From assembly GCA_900757285.1 (NCBI GenBank), contig CAAENI010000107.1, positions 1 to 6,838 of the forward strand: 6,838 nucleotides of DNA, written 5' to 3'. How positions within the stretch are numbered: the first letter of the stretch is position 1; every line of letters starts with the position of its first letter. The notes beneath the pieces were generated by a model. That model did not search any database. It had not been told where the DNA came from and saw nothing but the letters and a program-made list of their open reading frames with translations. This DNA is from an uncultured Collinsella sp. Lineage in GTDB: Bacteria; Actinomycetota; Coriobacteriia; Coriobacteriales; Coriobacteriaceae. The position numbers and the translations under genes are program-made. Shown piece by piece: positions 1 through 6,178 of this stretch.

Positions 1-417
1 ATCGGCGTGCCGCAGATGAACTTCTTCGATGCCCAGCTGGTGCGCTCGGGCAACGGCTTTACCGTCAAGACCGAGGATATGAACGTGGCGCTCGCCCCCG
101 AGACTTGCGCTCAGCTTGCCCTCAACTGGGACGGCGGCGACGTGAAGGAGATCACGGCCGGCGTGCGTCCCGAGCAGATTCTGCTTGCCGACAAGGGCGA
201 GGAGGGTGCGCTCCAGGGCACCGTCGAGGTGACCGAGCTCATGGGCTCGACCGAGCATGTCCACGTGACCGCTCCCGACGGCCAGTTTGTCCTGATTATC
301 CCCGTCGTCGACCTCGAGGCCAAGGGCGCGCTCAAGGCTGGCGACCCCATCTGGTTCAAGTTCGAGAAGAACGCGACCCACCTCTTCGATAAGGTCTCTG
401 GCAAGAACCTTATCTAG
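1..417 (+). CDS. Sugar ABC transporter ATP-binding protein, C-terminal fragment (MalK/UgpC/MsmX type)
   Basis: The gene enters from outside the window, and 138 codons plus a TAG stop are visible. The fragment starts with the PQMNFFDAQL segment that, in MalK/UgpC/MsmX ATPases, follows the nucleotide-binding domain. It then shows the regulatory OB-fold/TOBE region: GVRPE at fragment residues 54-58, a VEVTELMGSTEHVHV strand pattern, and a FEKNATHLFD...SGKNLI ending typical of the family. The Walker A, Walker B and signature motifs lie upstream and cannot be checked. Known role of the family: a cytoplasmic ATPase dimer that powers a carbohydrate importer and often serves several sugar permeases. 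The nearby malQ and glgP make maltodextrin a plausible substrate, but this is inference because no permease or binding protein is visible. The gene converges on glgP and is followed by its own terminator. Confidence 0.9.
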   Translation: MGVPQMNFFDAQLVRSGNGFTVKTEDMNVALAPETCAQLALNWDGGDVKEITAGVRPEQILLADKGEEGALQGTVEVTELMGSTEHVHVTAPDGQFVLIIPVVDLEAKGALKAGDPIWFKFEKNATHLFDKVSGKNLI

Positions 418-485
418 GCCCGGTGCATCCAGGCCCTTCCTTTGGGCGACTGCGGTATTGCCATCCTTTTGCCGCGGTCACATAT

Positions 486-529
486 AAGGCTCCCCTCCCG
501 TCCACTGGGCGAGAGGGGAGCCTTTCTTT
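486..529 (+). terminator. Intrinsic terminator of the ABC-transporter ATPase gene
   Basis: A perfect 12-bp stem (486-497 with 513-524) encloses a 15-nt loop and is followed on the + strand by a T-rich run (TTTCTTTG). It starts 69 bases after the ATPase stop codon, so it is the natural end of that transcript. Confidence 0.88.
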
Positions 530-556
530 GTGTTGGGACTGTCTGACCGGTCGTTT

Positions 557-613
557 GTCTCGATCTGTAACGGATAGGGCCGATTTCGGACGTTAGATGT
601 TACAGATCGAGAC
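557..613. repeat. Palindromic unit 1 (perfect arms)
   Basis: The arms GTCTCGATCTGTAAC (557-571) and GTTACAGATCGAGAC (599-613) are exact reverse complements. Inside the 27-nt spacer a small CCG/CGG hairpin (580-582 with 587-589) with an ATTT loop can form, giving a nested-hairpin or cruciform shape. Confidence 0.9.
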
Positions 614-636
614 GGTTCCGCTGAGCTAACCATTTC

Positions 637-693
637 ATCTAAATCTGTAACACCAAAGGCGAATTTCACCTGCTAGATGTTACAGATTGAGAT
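637..693. repeat. Palindromic unit 2 (one arm mismatch)
   Basis: The left arm ATCTAAATCTGTAAC (637-651) pairs with the right arm GTTACAGATTGAGAT (679-693) at 14 of 15 positions; the single mismatch is A641 against G689. The spacer again holds a small central hairpin (about 658-670, closed by G:U on the - strand RNA). Confidence 0.87.
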
Positions 694-717
694 AAACCCG
701 AGGGGAGGGGCCGGTAT

Positions 718-774
718 GTCTCAATCTGTAACGGCTGGGACCGTTTTGGTTGAGTAATTGCTACGGATCGAGAT
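718..774. repeat. Palindromic unit 3 (degenerate right arm)
   Basis: The left arm GTCTCAATCTGTAAC (718-732) faces GCTACGGATCGAGAT (760-774), with 11 of 15 Watson-Crick matches. All four mismatches are transitions that leave G:U-type pairs on one strand or the other. A small ACC/GGT hairpin (740-742 with 748-750) sits in the spacer. It looks like a decayed copy of the same unit. Confidence 0.8.
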
Positions 775-813
775 TGTTTGGCCGAGTCGGATCACAGGGT
801 AACGTGCGGGCAC

Positions 814-846
814 AAAAAACGGAGCCGTGTTGCCACGACTCCGTTT
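814..846 (-). terminator. Intrinsic terminator of glgP
   Basis: An 8-bp stem (817-824 with 839-846) continues through one C/A position into a CGTG/CACG stem with a TTGC loop. On the - strand RNA the C/A position becomes a G:U wobble, so the stem is continuous only in the glgP direction. In that direction it runs into six U (opposite 814-819). It begins 27 bases beyond the glgP stop codon. Confidence 0.9.
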
Positions 847-873
847 CTCAAGAGGATGGGTAAGGGGAATGAG

Positions 874-3141
874 CTAGCTCAGGTGCCAGATCTCGTCGTT
901 GTACTGGGAGATCGTACGGTCGGACGAGAAGGTGCCGGCGTTGGCGATATTGATGAGCGCCTTGCGCATCCAGGCGTCCTGGTCCTCGTAGTCGGCCAGC
1001 ACGCGCTCCTTGGCCTGGATGTACTCCTCAATGTCGAGCAGGGCCATAAACCAGTCCTTGCCCTTAATGTCGTCGTGCAGGCGCTGCAGGCGCTCGGCGT
1101 TGCCGGTTGCCATAAAGGCCGGGTTGGTGATGAAGTCCACCAGCAGTTTAATTCCGGGCTTGCGGTAGAGCGCACTGGCGTTGTAGGTGCCGTCGGCGTA
1201 GAGCTGCTCGACCTGCTTGGACGAGGCGCCAAAGGTGTAGATGTTCTCGTCGCCCACGAGCTCGGCAATCTCCACGTTGGCACCGTCGAGCGTGCACAGG
1301 GTTAGGGCGCCGTTGAGCATGAACTTCATGTTGGAGGTGCCGCTCGCCTCCTTGGAGGCCAGGCTGATCTGCTCGGAGATGTCAGCGGCGGGGATCACGC
1401 GCTCGGCGGCGGTGACGTTGTAGTTCTCGATCATGACAACCTGCAGGTAGGGAGCCACGTCGGGGTCGTTTGCAATCCACTGCGACAGCGTCAGGATCAG
1501 ATGGATGATGTCCTGCGCGATAGTGTAGGCAGGCGCCGCCTTGCCGCCAAAGATGATGGTGACGGGGTGCTTAGGCCTGTTGCCGTTCTTGATATCGATG
1601 TACTTCCAGATGATGTAGAGCGCGAGCATCTGCTGACGCTTGTACTCGTGGATGCGCTTGACCTGGACGTCGATGATGGCGTTGGAGGGAATGGTCACGC
1701 CCTGCTCGAGCGCCATGAACTGGCGCATGATGGCCTTGGCCTCGACCTTGGTGGCGGCCAGGCGCTCAAGAACGTCCTTGTCGTCGGCGAACTTGGCGAG
1801 TTTGCTCAGATCGCCGGTGCTGCGCCAATCGGTGCCGATCACATCGTCGAGCAGGTTGGCGAGCGCGGGGTTGGCCCCATGGATCCAGCGGCGGAAGGTG
1901 ATGCCGTTGGTCTTGTTGGAGAACTTCTCGGGATAGATCTCGTAGAACGGATGAAGCTCGGTGTCCTCCAGGATCTTGGTGTGGAGTGCGGCTACGCCGT
2001 TGATGGAGAAGCCAAAGTGGATGTCCATGTGGGCCATGTGGACGGTGTCGTGCTCGTCGATGATGGCGACGCGCGGGTCGTCGTGCTCGGCCTTCGCGAT
2101 CTCATCGAGCTTGACGATAATGTCGGCGATGGCAGGGGAGACCTTCTGCAGGCTGGCGAGCGGCCACTTCTCGAGCGCCTCGGCAAGGATCGTGTGGTTA
2201 GTGTAGGCGACCATGGAGCGTACGATGGTCACGGCCTCGTCAAACTCGATGCCATGCTCGGTGGTGAGCAAGCGAATGAGCTCGGGGATGACCATGGTGG
2301 GGTGCGTGTCGTTAATTTGGACCACGGCGTAGTCGGCCAGATCGTGCAGGTTGCTGCCGCGCTCGACGGCCTCGTCGATCAGGAGCTGGGCGGCGTTGCT
2401 CACCATGAAGTACTCCTGATAGATGCGAAGTAGGCGGCCCTGCTCGTCGGAATCGTCGGGGTAGAGGAACAAGGTGAGGTTCTTGGCGATCTCGGTCTTG
2501 TCGAAGTCGATGGAGCTGCCGGGGACCAGGCCGTCGTCGACGCTCGCCAGGTCGAACAGGCGCAGGCGGTTTTTGGTGGGCTGGTCGTAACCGGGCACAT
2601 CGATGTTGACGAGCTTGGAGGTAACGGCAAAATCGCCGAACTCGACGGTGTAGGAGCGGTCATCGTCGACTAGGATGTCCTGCTCACCGAGCCACTCGTC
2701 GGGGACGGCCTTCTGCTGGTTGTCGACAAAGCGCTGACGGAACAGACCGTAGTGATAGTTGAGGCCCACGCCATCGCCGGTCAAGCCCAGCGTGGCGATG
2801 GAATCCAGGAAGCACGCGGCCAGGCGGCCCAGGCCGCCGTTGCCGAGCGACGGCTCGACCTCGAACTCCTCGATCTTGTTGAGGTCGTGGCCTGCGGCGG
2901 TGAGCTGGTCCTTAACCTCGTCGTAGATGCCGAGGTCGATCATGTTGTTGATGAGCAGCTTGCCGATCAAAAATTCGGCGGAAATGTAATAGAGCTTTTT
3001 CTTGCCGTTGTTGAGCGGGCAGGCGGCGGAGCGCTCCTGCACGAGTTTGACCAGCAGCTTGTAAATGCGACGGTCGTCGAGCTGCTCGAGCGAGGTGCCA
3101 AAAGACTGCTCGGCGAGTTCCATGAGGTTAATTTGGGGCAT
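874..3141 (-). CDS. glgP: Glycogen/maltodextrin phosphorylase (GT35 family)
   Basis: This cytoplasmic enzyme (EC 2.4.1.1) phosphorolyses the non-reducing end of alpha-1,4-glucans to give glucose-1-phosphate. Numbered from the chosen start, visible family motifs are SLGNGGLGRLAACFLDS from S98, NDTHP at 277-281, VQVKRIHEYKRQ with K495, IPAADISEQIS, and EASGTSNMKFMLNG carrying the pyridoxal-phosphate lysine K606. The C-terminal FSSDRTISQYNDEIW is also standard. The start at 3141 is preferred because AGGAG (3151-3147) sits five bases upstream; an in-frame ATG at 3168 has no good ribosome site. The product is 755 residues, shorter than the roughly 800-830 of E. coli-type enzymes. By eye the difference is a shorter N-terminus and a compact stretch around residues 130-200, and no key motif is missing. 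It lies 128 bases downstream of malQ, probably in the same transcript. The choice between glycogen and maltodextrin as main substrate cannot be made from sequence. Confidence 0.96.
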   Translation of the reverse strand: MPQINLMELAEQSFGTSLEQLDDRRIYKLLVKLVQERSAACPLNNGKKKLYYISAEFLIGKLLINNMIDLGIYDEVKDQLTAAGHDLNKIEEFEVEPSLGNGGLGRLAACFLDSIATLGLTGDGVGLNYHYGLFRQRFVDNQQKAVPDEWLGEQDILVDDDRSYTVEFGDFAVTSKLVNIDVPGYDQPTKNRLRLFDLASVDDGLVPGSSIDFDKTEIAKNLTLFLYPDDSDEQGRLLRIYQEYFMVSNAAQLLIDEAVERGSNLHDLADYAVVQINDTHPTMVIPELIRLLTTEHGIEFDEAVTIVRSMVAYTNHTILAEALEKWPLASLQKVSPAIADIIVKLDEIAKAEHDDPRVAIIDEHDTVHMAHMDIHFGFSINGVAALHTKILEDTELHPFYEIYPEKFSNKTNGITFRRWIHGANPALANLLDDVIGTDWRSTGDLSKLAKFADDKDVLERLAATKVEAKAIMRQFMALEQGVTIPSNAIIDVQVKRIHEYKRQQMLALYIIWKYIDIKNGNRPKHPVTIIFGGKAAPAYTIAQDIIHLILTLSQWIANDPDVAPYLQVVMIENYNVTAAERVIPAADISEQISLASKEASGTSNMKFMLNGALTLCTLDGANVEIAELVGDENIYTFGASSKQVEQLYADGTYNASALYRKPGIKLLVDFITNPAFMATGNAERLQRLHDDIKGKDWFMALLDIEEYIQAKERVLADYEDQDAWMRKALINIANAGTFSSDRTISQYNDEIWHLS

Positions 3142-3146
3142 GTTTT

Positions 3147-3151
3147 CTCCT
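3147..3151 (-). promoter_or_regulatory. Ribosome binding site that fixes the glgP start
   Basis: AGGAG lies five bases before the ATG at 3141 on the - strand. It decides for 3141 over the in-frame ATG at 3168, which would add nine non-family residues. Confidence 0.85.
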
Positions 3152-3187
3152 GTGATGGGTTGTTTCATGTCTGAAATTCATAAGAAG

Positions 3188-3221
3188 CCCGCGCGAGGGG
3201 ATTGGGGTGGCCTCGCGCGGG
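3188..3221 (-). terminator. GC-rich hairpin between malQ and glgP (weak terminator, attenuator or processing site)
   Basis: A perfect 11-bp, almost all-GC stem (3188-3198 with 3211-3221) with a 12-nt loop lies between the malQ stop and the glgP start. On the - strand it is followed by CTTCTTATG, a poor U-tract, so it may only partly terminate malQ transcripts, or may protect or process an RNA end. I see no convincing glgP promoter between this hairpin and 3141, so glgP probably depends on read-through. Confidence 0.65.
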
Positions 3222-3269
3222 AAAAGCAAGCGCGTCCGCACGGTGGGGAGGGGTCGGGCGCGGTAGCTC

Positions 3270-4775
3270 CTATTGAGGAAGCTCGATTTCGGCTTCCGAC
3301 GGGATGCGGAAGTAGGTCTCGGTCCAGTCGGTGAGTTTGTGCTCGAGCTCGCGGGTGATGGCGCCGTCGAGCATGCGCCAGGTCCAGTTGCCGCCCAGCG
3401 TGGCAGGGGTGTTGATGCGCGCCTCGTTGCCCAAGTTGAGCAGGTCCTGCATGGTGTAGATGCACGTGTCGCTCACGCTGGCGGCGATGGTGCGATTGAG
3501 TGCATCTGCCATGGGTTCGCCGGCCTGCTGATGGGTGTACAGGGCTGCCTGCTCGCGCTGACGCGGGGTGGCCGTTCCCTCAAACCAACCGCGCGCCGTC
3601 TCGTTATCGTGGGTGCCCACATAGGCGACGGTGTTGGCGATGTAGTTATGCGGCAGGTAGTACGAGTTGGTGCCCTCAAAGGCAAACTGCAGGATCTTCA
3701 TGCCGGGGAAGCCCGAGTTGTCGCGCATGTCGATGACGCCGGGGGTGAGGAAGCCCAGGTCCTCGGCGATGATGGGCAGCGTGCCGAGCTTTTCCTCGAG
3801 TGTCTTGAAGAGCTTGAGGCCGGGACCCTGCGTCCACGAACCGTAGGACGAATCAGGCGAGGAGAACGGCACCTCCCAATAGGCCTCGAAGCCGCGGAAG
3901 TGATCCAGGCGGATGACGTCGTACATGTCGAGGGCGGCGCGAATGCGGCCCTCCCACCAGGAGAAGCCGTCGGCCTCCATGGCGTCCCAGTCGTAGATGG
4001 GGTTGCCCCAGTACTGGCCGGTGGCCGAGAACTGGTCGGGCGGCGTGCCGGCGACGCTCACGGGATTGCCGGCGGCGTCGATCTTAAAGAGCTCAGGTGT
4101 CGCCCACATCTCGACGGAGTCACGCGAGACATAGATGGGCAGGTCGCCGATGATGAGAATGTCGCGCTCGTTGGCATAGGCCTTGAGGCGGCTCCACTGG
4201 CGATCGAAGAAGTACTGCGTCATCTGGTGGTAGAGCATACGCGCCGGATGGTCGGCGCAGACCTTGGCGGAAGCCTCGCCGCGGGTGCGGAGCTCCGCGG
4301 GCCACTCCCAAAACGCCTTGAGACCGCACTCCTCTTTGACGGTCATGAACTCACAGTAGGGGATGAGCCAGTCCTCGTTGGCCTGGATAAAGTCATCGAA
4401 ATCGGCCGGCTTGTCGGCAGCAAAGCGCTCGGCGGCGCGGTCGAGAATCTGACGGCGGCCGCCAAAAATAGCACCGTAGTCGACATTGCTGGGGTCGGAT
4501 CCCAGATACACGCCATCGATATCGCGCTGTTCAAGATACCCTGCCTCGATAAGCTCGGCAAAGTCGATAAAGTTGGGGTTGCCTGCGCGGGCCGAGAACG
4601 ACTGATAAGGCGAATCGCCATAGCTGGTCGTCGTAAGGGGCAGAATCTGCCAGTAATGTTGTTTGCACGAGGCGAGAAAATCGACGAAGTCGTAGGCATT
4701 CCAGCCAAAGCCGCCGATTCCGTATGGTCCGGGCAGAGATGAGACGGGCATGAGGACGCCGCTTGCACGCTCCAT
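3270..4775 (-). CDS. malQ: 4-alpha-glucanotransferase (amylomaltase, GH77)
   Basis: This cytoplasmic enzyme (EC 2.4.1.25) moves 4-alpha-glucan segments between malto-oligosaccharides, releasing glucose and building longer chains for phosphorylase. The 501-residue product opens directly with the GH77 barrel (SGVLMPVSSLPGPYGIG, residues 5-21), so it is the compact bacterial/plant-type form and lacks the extra N-terminal region of E. coli MalQ. The motifs TPPDQFSATGQYWGNPIYDW (ending W263), IRLDHFRGFEAYWEVP with predicted nucleophile D291, AEDLG with acid/base E338, and GTHDNET with the third catalytic Asp D390 are all present. The ATG at 4775 is chosen because GGTGAG lies seven bases upstream and the protein then begins as usual for the family. 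In-frame TTG 4790 and GTG 4787 sit on or next to an AAGAAGG and are too close to it. malQ is the first gene of a likely malQ-glgP transcript. Confidence 0.95.
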   Translation of the reverse strand: MERASGVLMPVSSLPGPYGIGGFGWNAYDFVDFLASCKQHYWQILPLTTTSYGDSPYQSFSARAGNPNFIDFAELIEAGYLEQRDIDGVYLGSDPSNVDYGAIFGGRRQILDRAAERFAADKPADFDDFIQANEDWLIPYCEFMTVKEECGLKAFWEWPAELRTRGEASAKVCADHPARMLYHQMTQYFFDRQWSRLKAYANERDILIIGDLPIYVSRDSVEMWATPELFKIDAAGNPVSVAGTPPDQFSATGQYWGNPIYDWDAMEADGFSWWEGRIRAALDMYDVIRLDHFRGFEAYWEVPFSSPDSSYGSWTQGPGLKLFKTLEEKLGTLPIIAEDLGFLTPGVIDMRDNSGFPGMKILQFAFEGTNSYYLPHNYIANTVAYVGTHDNETARGWFEGTATPRQREQAALYTHQQAGEPMADALNRTIAASVSDTCIYTMQDLLNLGNEARINTPATLGGNWTWRMLDGAITRELEHKLTDWTETYFRIPSEAEIELPQ

Positions 4776-4782
4776 GAATGCG

Positions 4783-4797
4783 CTCACCAACCTTCTT
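4783..4797 (-). promoter_or_regulatory. Ribosome binding region of malQ
   Basis: GGTGAG (4788-4783) lies seven bases before the ATG at 4775. A stronger-looking AAGAAGG (4797-4791) lies 15 bases before it. The second could instead serve the GTG at 4787, but only with a three-base gap, so the ATG is preferred. Confidence 0.55.
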
Positions 4798-4860
4798 GTT
4801 GTGGGGCCGGCCTGCCGATGGGTGTGCAGTCCGCCTCCGATGTTCTGATTCGATACGCCT

Positions 4861-4890
4861 ATTGTAAAACATGTTGTTTAAACATGTACA
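4861..4890 (-). promoter_or_regulatory. Probable malQ(-glgP) promoter
   Basis: On the - strand, TACAAT (4866-4861, five of six to TATAAT) follows TGTACA (4890-4885, four of six to TTGACA) with an 18-base spacer. An A/T-rich run (about 4896-4904) lies just upstream. The start of transcription would fall near 4854, giving a leader of about 80 bases. This is the only A/T-rich promoter-like block between the galE terminator and malQ. Confidence 0.55.
4869..4887. promoter_or_regulatory. Operator-like inverted repeat in the malQ promoter
   Basis: ACATGTT (4869-4875) and AACATGT (4881-4887) are perfect 7-bp inverted arms around a 5-base centre. They fall between the proposed -10 and -35 boxes, just where a repressor would block polymerase. 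The sequence does not match the CcpA cre consensus; I cannot name the regulator. Confidence 0.5.
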
Positions 4891-4939
4891 GGCAAGATAA
4901 AAAAGTTGGTCGATTTTCGGCGAATGGCTACATGCCATG

Positions 4940-4973
4940 AAAAAGCCCCGACCTCACAACGTGAGATCGGGGC
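4940..4973 (-). terminator. Intrinsic terminator of galE
   Basis: A 7-bp GC-rich stem (4945-4951 with 4967-4973) continues, through a position that is a G:U wobble only on the - strand RNA, into a 5-bp stem (4953-4957 with 4961-4965) with a 3-base loop. Five U follow on the - strand (opposite 4944-4940). It begins 22 bases after the galE stop, so galE ends separately from malQ. Confidence 0.92.
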
Positions 4974-4995
4974 AAGAACGGTATGTAGGTTTTTG

Positions 4996-6057
4996 CTACT
5001 CGGCGTCGGCGAAGCCGTTGGGGTTGTGGCTCTGCCAGTTCCAGCTATCGCGGCACATGTCCGCGATGTCGTACTGGGCCTTCCAGCCCATCATGCGCTC
5101 GGCCTTGGAGGCATCGCACCAGTTGGCAGCGATGTCGCCGGCGCGGCGCTCGCGGATCACGTAGGGCAGCTCCTTGCCACAAGCCTTGGAGAAGGCGGCG
5201 ACGACCTCGAGTACCGAGGTGCCGGTGCCGGTGCCCAGGTTAAAGATCTCGACGCCGGTCTTGCCGTTCATCCAGTTAAGGGCGGCAACGTGACCAGAGG
5301 CCAGATCGCACACGTGGATGTAGTCGCGCACGCCGGTGCCGTCGGGGGTGGGGTAGTCGTTGCCAAAGACCTGAACGGCCTCGAGCTTGCCCACGGCGAC
5401 CTGGGCGACATAGGGCACCAGGTTGTTGGGGATGCCCTTGGGGTCCTCGCCGATCAGGCCCGACGGATGAGCGCCGATGGGGTTGAAGTAACGGAGCAGC
5501 ACGACGTCCCACTCGGGGTCGGCGGTGTGGACGTCCATAAGGATCTGCTCGATCATCCACTTGGTCCAGCCATAGGGGTTGGTTGCGGGCTTCTTGGGGT
5601 CTTCCTCGGTGACGGGCGGGTTGTCCGGGTCGCCGTAGACGGTCGAGGAGCTCGAGAAGATGATGGACTTGCAGCCATGGTTGCGCATGACGTCGATGAG
5701 CACCAGGGTGTTCTCGATGTTGTTGTGGTAGTACTCGACGGGCTTGCTCACCGACTCGCCGACGGCCTTAAAGCCGGCAAAGTGGATGACACGGTCGATC
5801 TGATGGGTATCGAAGATCTTGTTCATCGCATCGCGGTCGAGCACGTTGGCCTCGTAGAAGGTGAGGTTCTTGGCGGCCTCGTCGCCCACGATGGTCTTGA
5901 CGCGGTCGACGGCGACGGCGCTGGAGTTGGAGAGATCATCGACGATGACGACCTGGTAGCCACCCTCGAGCAGCTGAACGACGGTGTGCGAGCCGATAAA
6001 GCCGGCGCCACCGGTAACGAGGACGCAGGTGTCTTTGGGGTCGAGTGCTTTGGACAT
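4996..6057 (-). CDS. galE: UDP-glucose 4-epimerase
   Basis: This NAD-dependent cytoplasmic enzyme (EC 5.1.3.2) of the extended short-chain dehydrogenase family interconverts UDP-glucose and UDP-galactose. The 353-residue product shows the Rossmann motif TGGAGFIG (G16, G19, G22), FSSSSTVYGDP with catalytic S137, and NPYGWTK with Y162 and K166. These correspond to E. coli S124, Y149 and K153 at a constant offset of 13. RYFNPIGAHPSGLIGEDP and RDYIHVCDLA are further family signatures. At the position of E. coli Y299, which limits that enzyme to UDP-hexoses, this protein has N312 (in AANWCDASKA), so wider specificity is possible. The start at 6057 has AGGAG (6067-6063) five bases upstream and the usual short N-terminus; extending to 6129 would add 24 residues that do not look like GalE. 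The gene is a single transcription unit with its own promoter and terminator. It could serve galactose use, surface glycan synthesis, or both. Confidence 0.96.
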   Translation of the reverse strand: MSKALDPKDTCVLVTGGAGFIGSHTVVQLLEGGYQVVIVDDLSNSSAVAVDRVKTIVGDEAAKNLTFYEANVLDRDAMNKIFDTHQIDRVIHFAGFKAVGESVSKPVEYYHNNIENTLVLIDVMRNHGCKSIIFSSSSTVYGDPDNPPVTEEDPKKPATNPYGWTKWMIEQILMDVHTADPEWDVVLLRYFNPIGAHPSGLIGEDPKGIPNNLVPYVAQVAVGKLEAVQVFGNDYPTPDGTGVRDYIHVCDLASGHVAALNWMNGKTGVEIFNLGTGTGTSVLEVVAAFSKACGKELPYVIRERRAGDIAANWCDASKAERMMGWKAQYDIADMCRDSWNWQSHNPNGFADAE

Positions 6058-6062
6058 GTAGT

Positions 6063-6067
6063 CTCCT
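6063..6067 (-). promoter_or_regulatory. Ribosome binding site that fixes the galE start
   Basis: AGGAG on the - strand with a five-base gap to the ATG at 6057. It supports this start over an upstream in-frame start at 6129. Confidence 0.85.
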
Positions 6068-6094
6068 ATCGAATCAGGAACACTTCTAGAGGGG

Positions 6095-6123
6095 AGTATA
6101 GCGCAGGCGGGGACGCCCAAATG
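6095..6123 (-). promoter_or_regulatory. Probable galE promoter
   Basis: TATACT (6100-6095, five of six to TATAAT) on the - strand would place the transcript start near 6088 and give a leader of about 30 bases. The matching -35 region (about 6123-6118, CATTTG) is poor, so an activator or relaxed -35 recognition is possible. Confidence 0.5.
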
Positions 6124-6178
6124 GTGCACTGTAGGAAAAGCAGAGGATTATGTTAACGTACTCATATAAGAGCTTGCT

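Larger units (their letters stand above)
557..774. repeat. Array of three 57-bp palindromic units, about 80-bp period
   Basis: Three units of identical length start at 557, 637 and 718, a period of 80 and 81 bases. Each has a 15-nt left arm close to GTCTCRATCTGTAAC, a 27-nt spacer, and a 15-nt right arm close to GTTACAGATYGAGAY. Arm identity falls from unit 1 (15/15) to unit 2 (14/15) and unit 3 (11/15). The spacers share only scattered positions, notably a TTT at spacer positions 13-15 and TA near the right end. The 23-24 nt stretches between units are unrelated. The array occupies the convergent gap between the ATPase gene and glgP, downstream of both genes. That argues against a promoter operator and for an extragenic palindrome family, but its function is unknown to me. 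I see no credible ORF in it. Confidence 0.85.

Noticed and set aside
478..669. Small - strand ORF (63 codons) across the terminator and palindromes
   Set aside because: It is made largely of the terminator stem and repeat arms, has no ribosome site, and its frame has no relation to the repeat period.
557..774. CRISPR array
   Set aside because: The repeated pieces are 15-nt arms alternating in orientation with diverged neighbours, not identical direct repeats of 25-40 nt with equal spacers; no cas genes nearby.
1501..2433. 310-codon + strand ORF opposite glgP
   Set aside because: Antisense shadow of a clear phosphorylase; repetitive D/V/G/L composition, no recognisable motif, no ribosome site.
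3142..3168. Upstream ATG start for glgP at 3168
   Set aside because: No good Shine-Dalgarno, whereas AGGAG lies five bases before the ATG at 3141; the added nine residues would include that ribosome site.
3273..4742. 489-codon + strand ORF opposite malQ
   Set aside because: It lies entirely antisense to a gene with full GH77 catalytic motifs. Its translation is low-complexity V/G/D/A/L-rich, as expected from reverse reading of GC-biased codons.
4776..4790. TTG (4790) or GTG (4787) start for malQ
   Set aside because: Only 0-3 bases from the AAGAAGG site; the ATG at 4775 gives a normal GH77 N-terminus and has GGTGAG at seven bases.
4776..4860. Riboswitch or structured leader in the roughly 80-base malQ 5' region
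   Set aside because: Apart from a GGCCGGCC palindrome (4805-4812) I saw no long pairing or known riboswitch core.
6058..6129. Extended galE N-terminus from 6129
   Set aside because: It would cross the galE -10 box and ribosome site, and adds residues unlike the family, whose Rossmann motif begins close to the N-terminus.
4906..6156. 416-codon + strand ORF opposite galE
   Set aside because: Antisense shadow of galE that also runs through the galE terminator and promoter; the composition is the usual reverse-strand bias.
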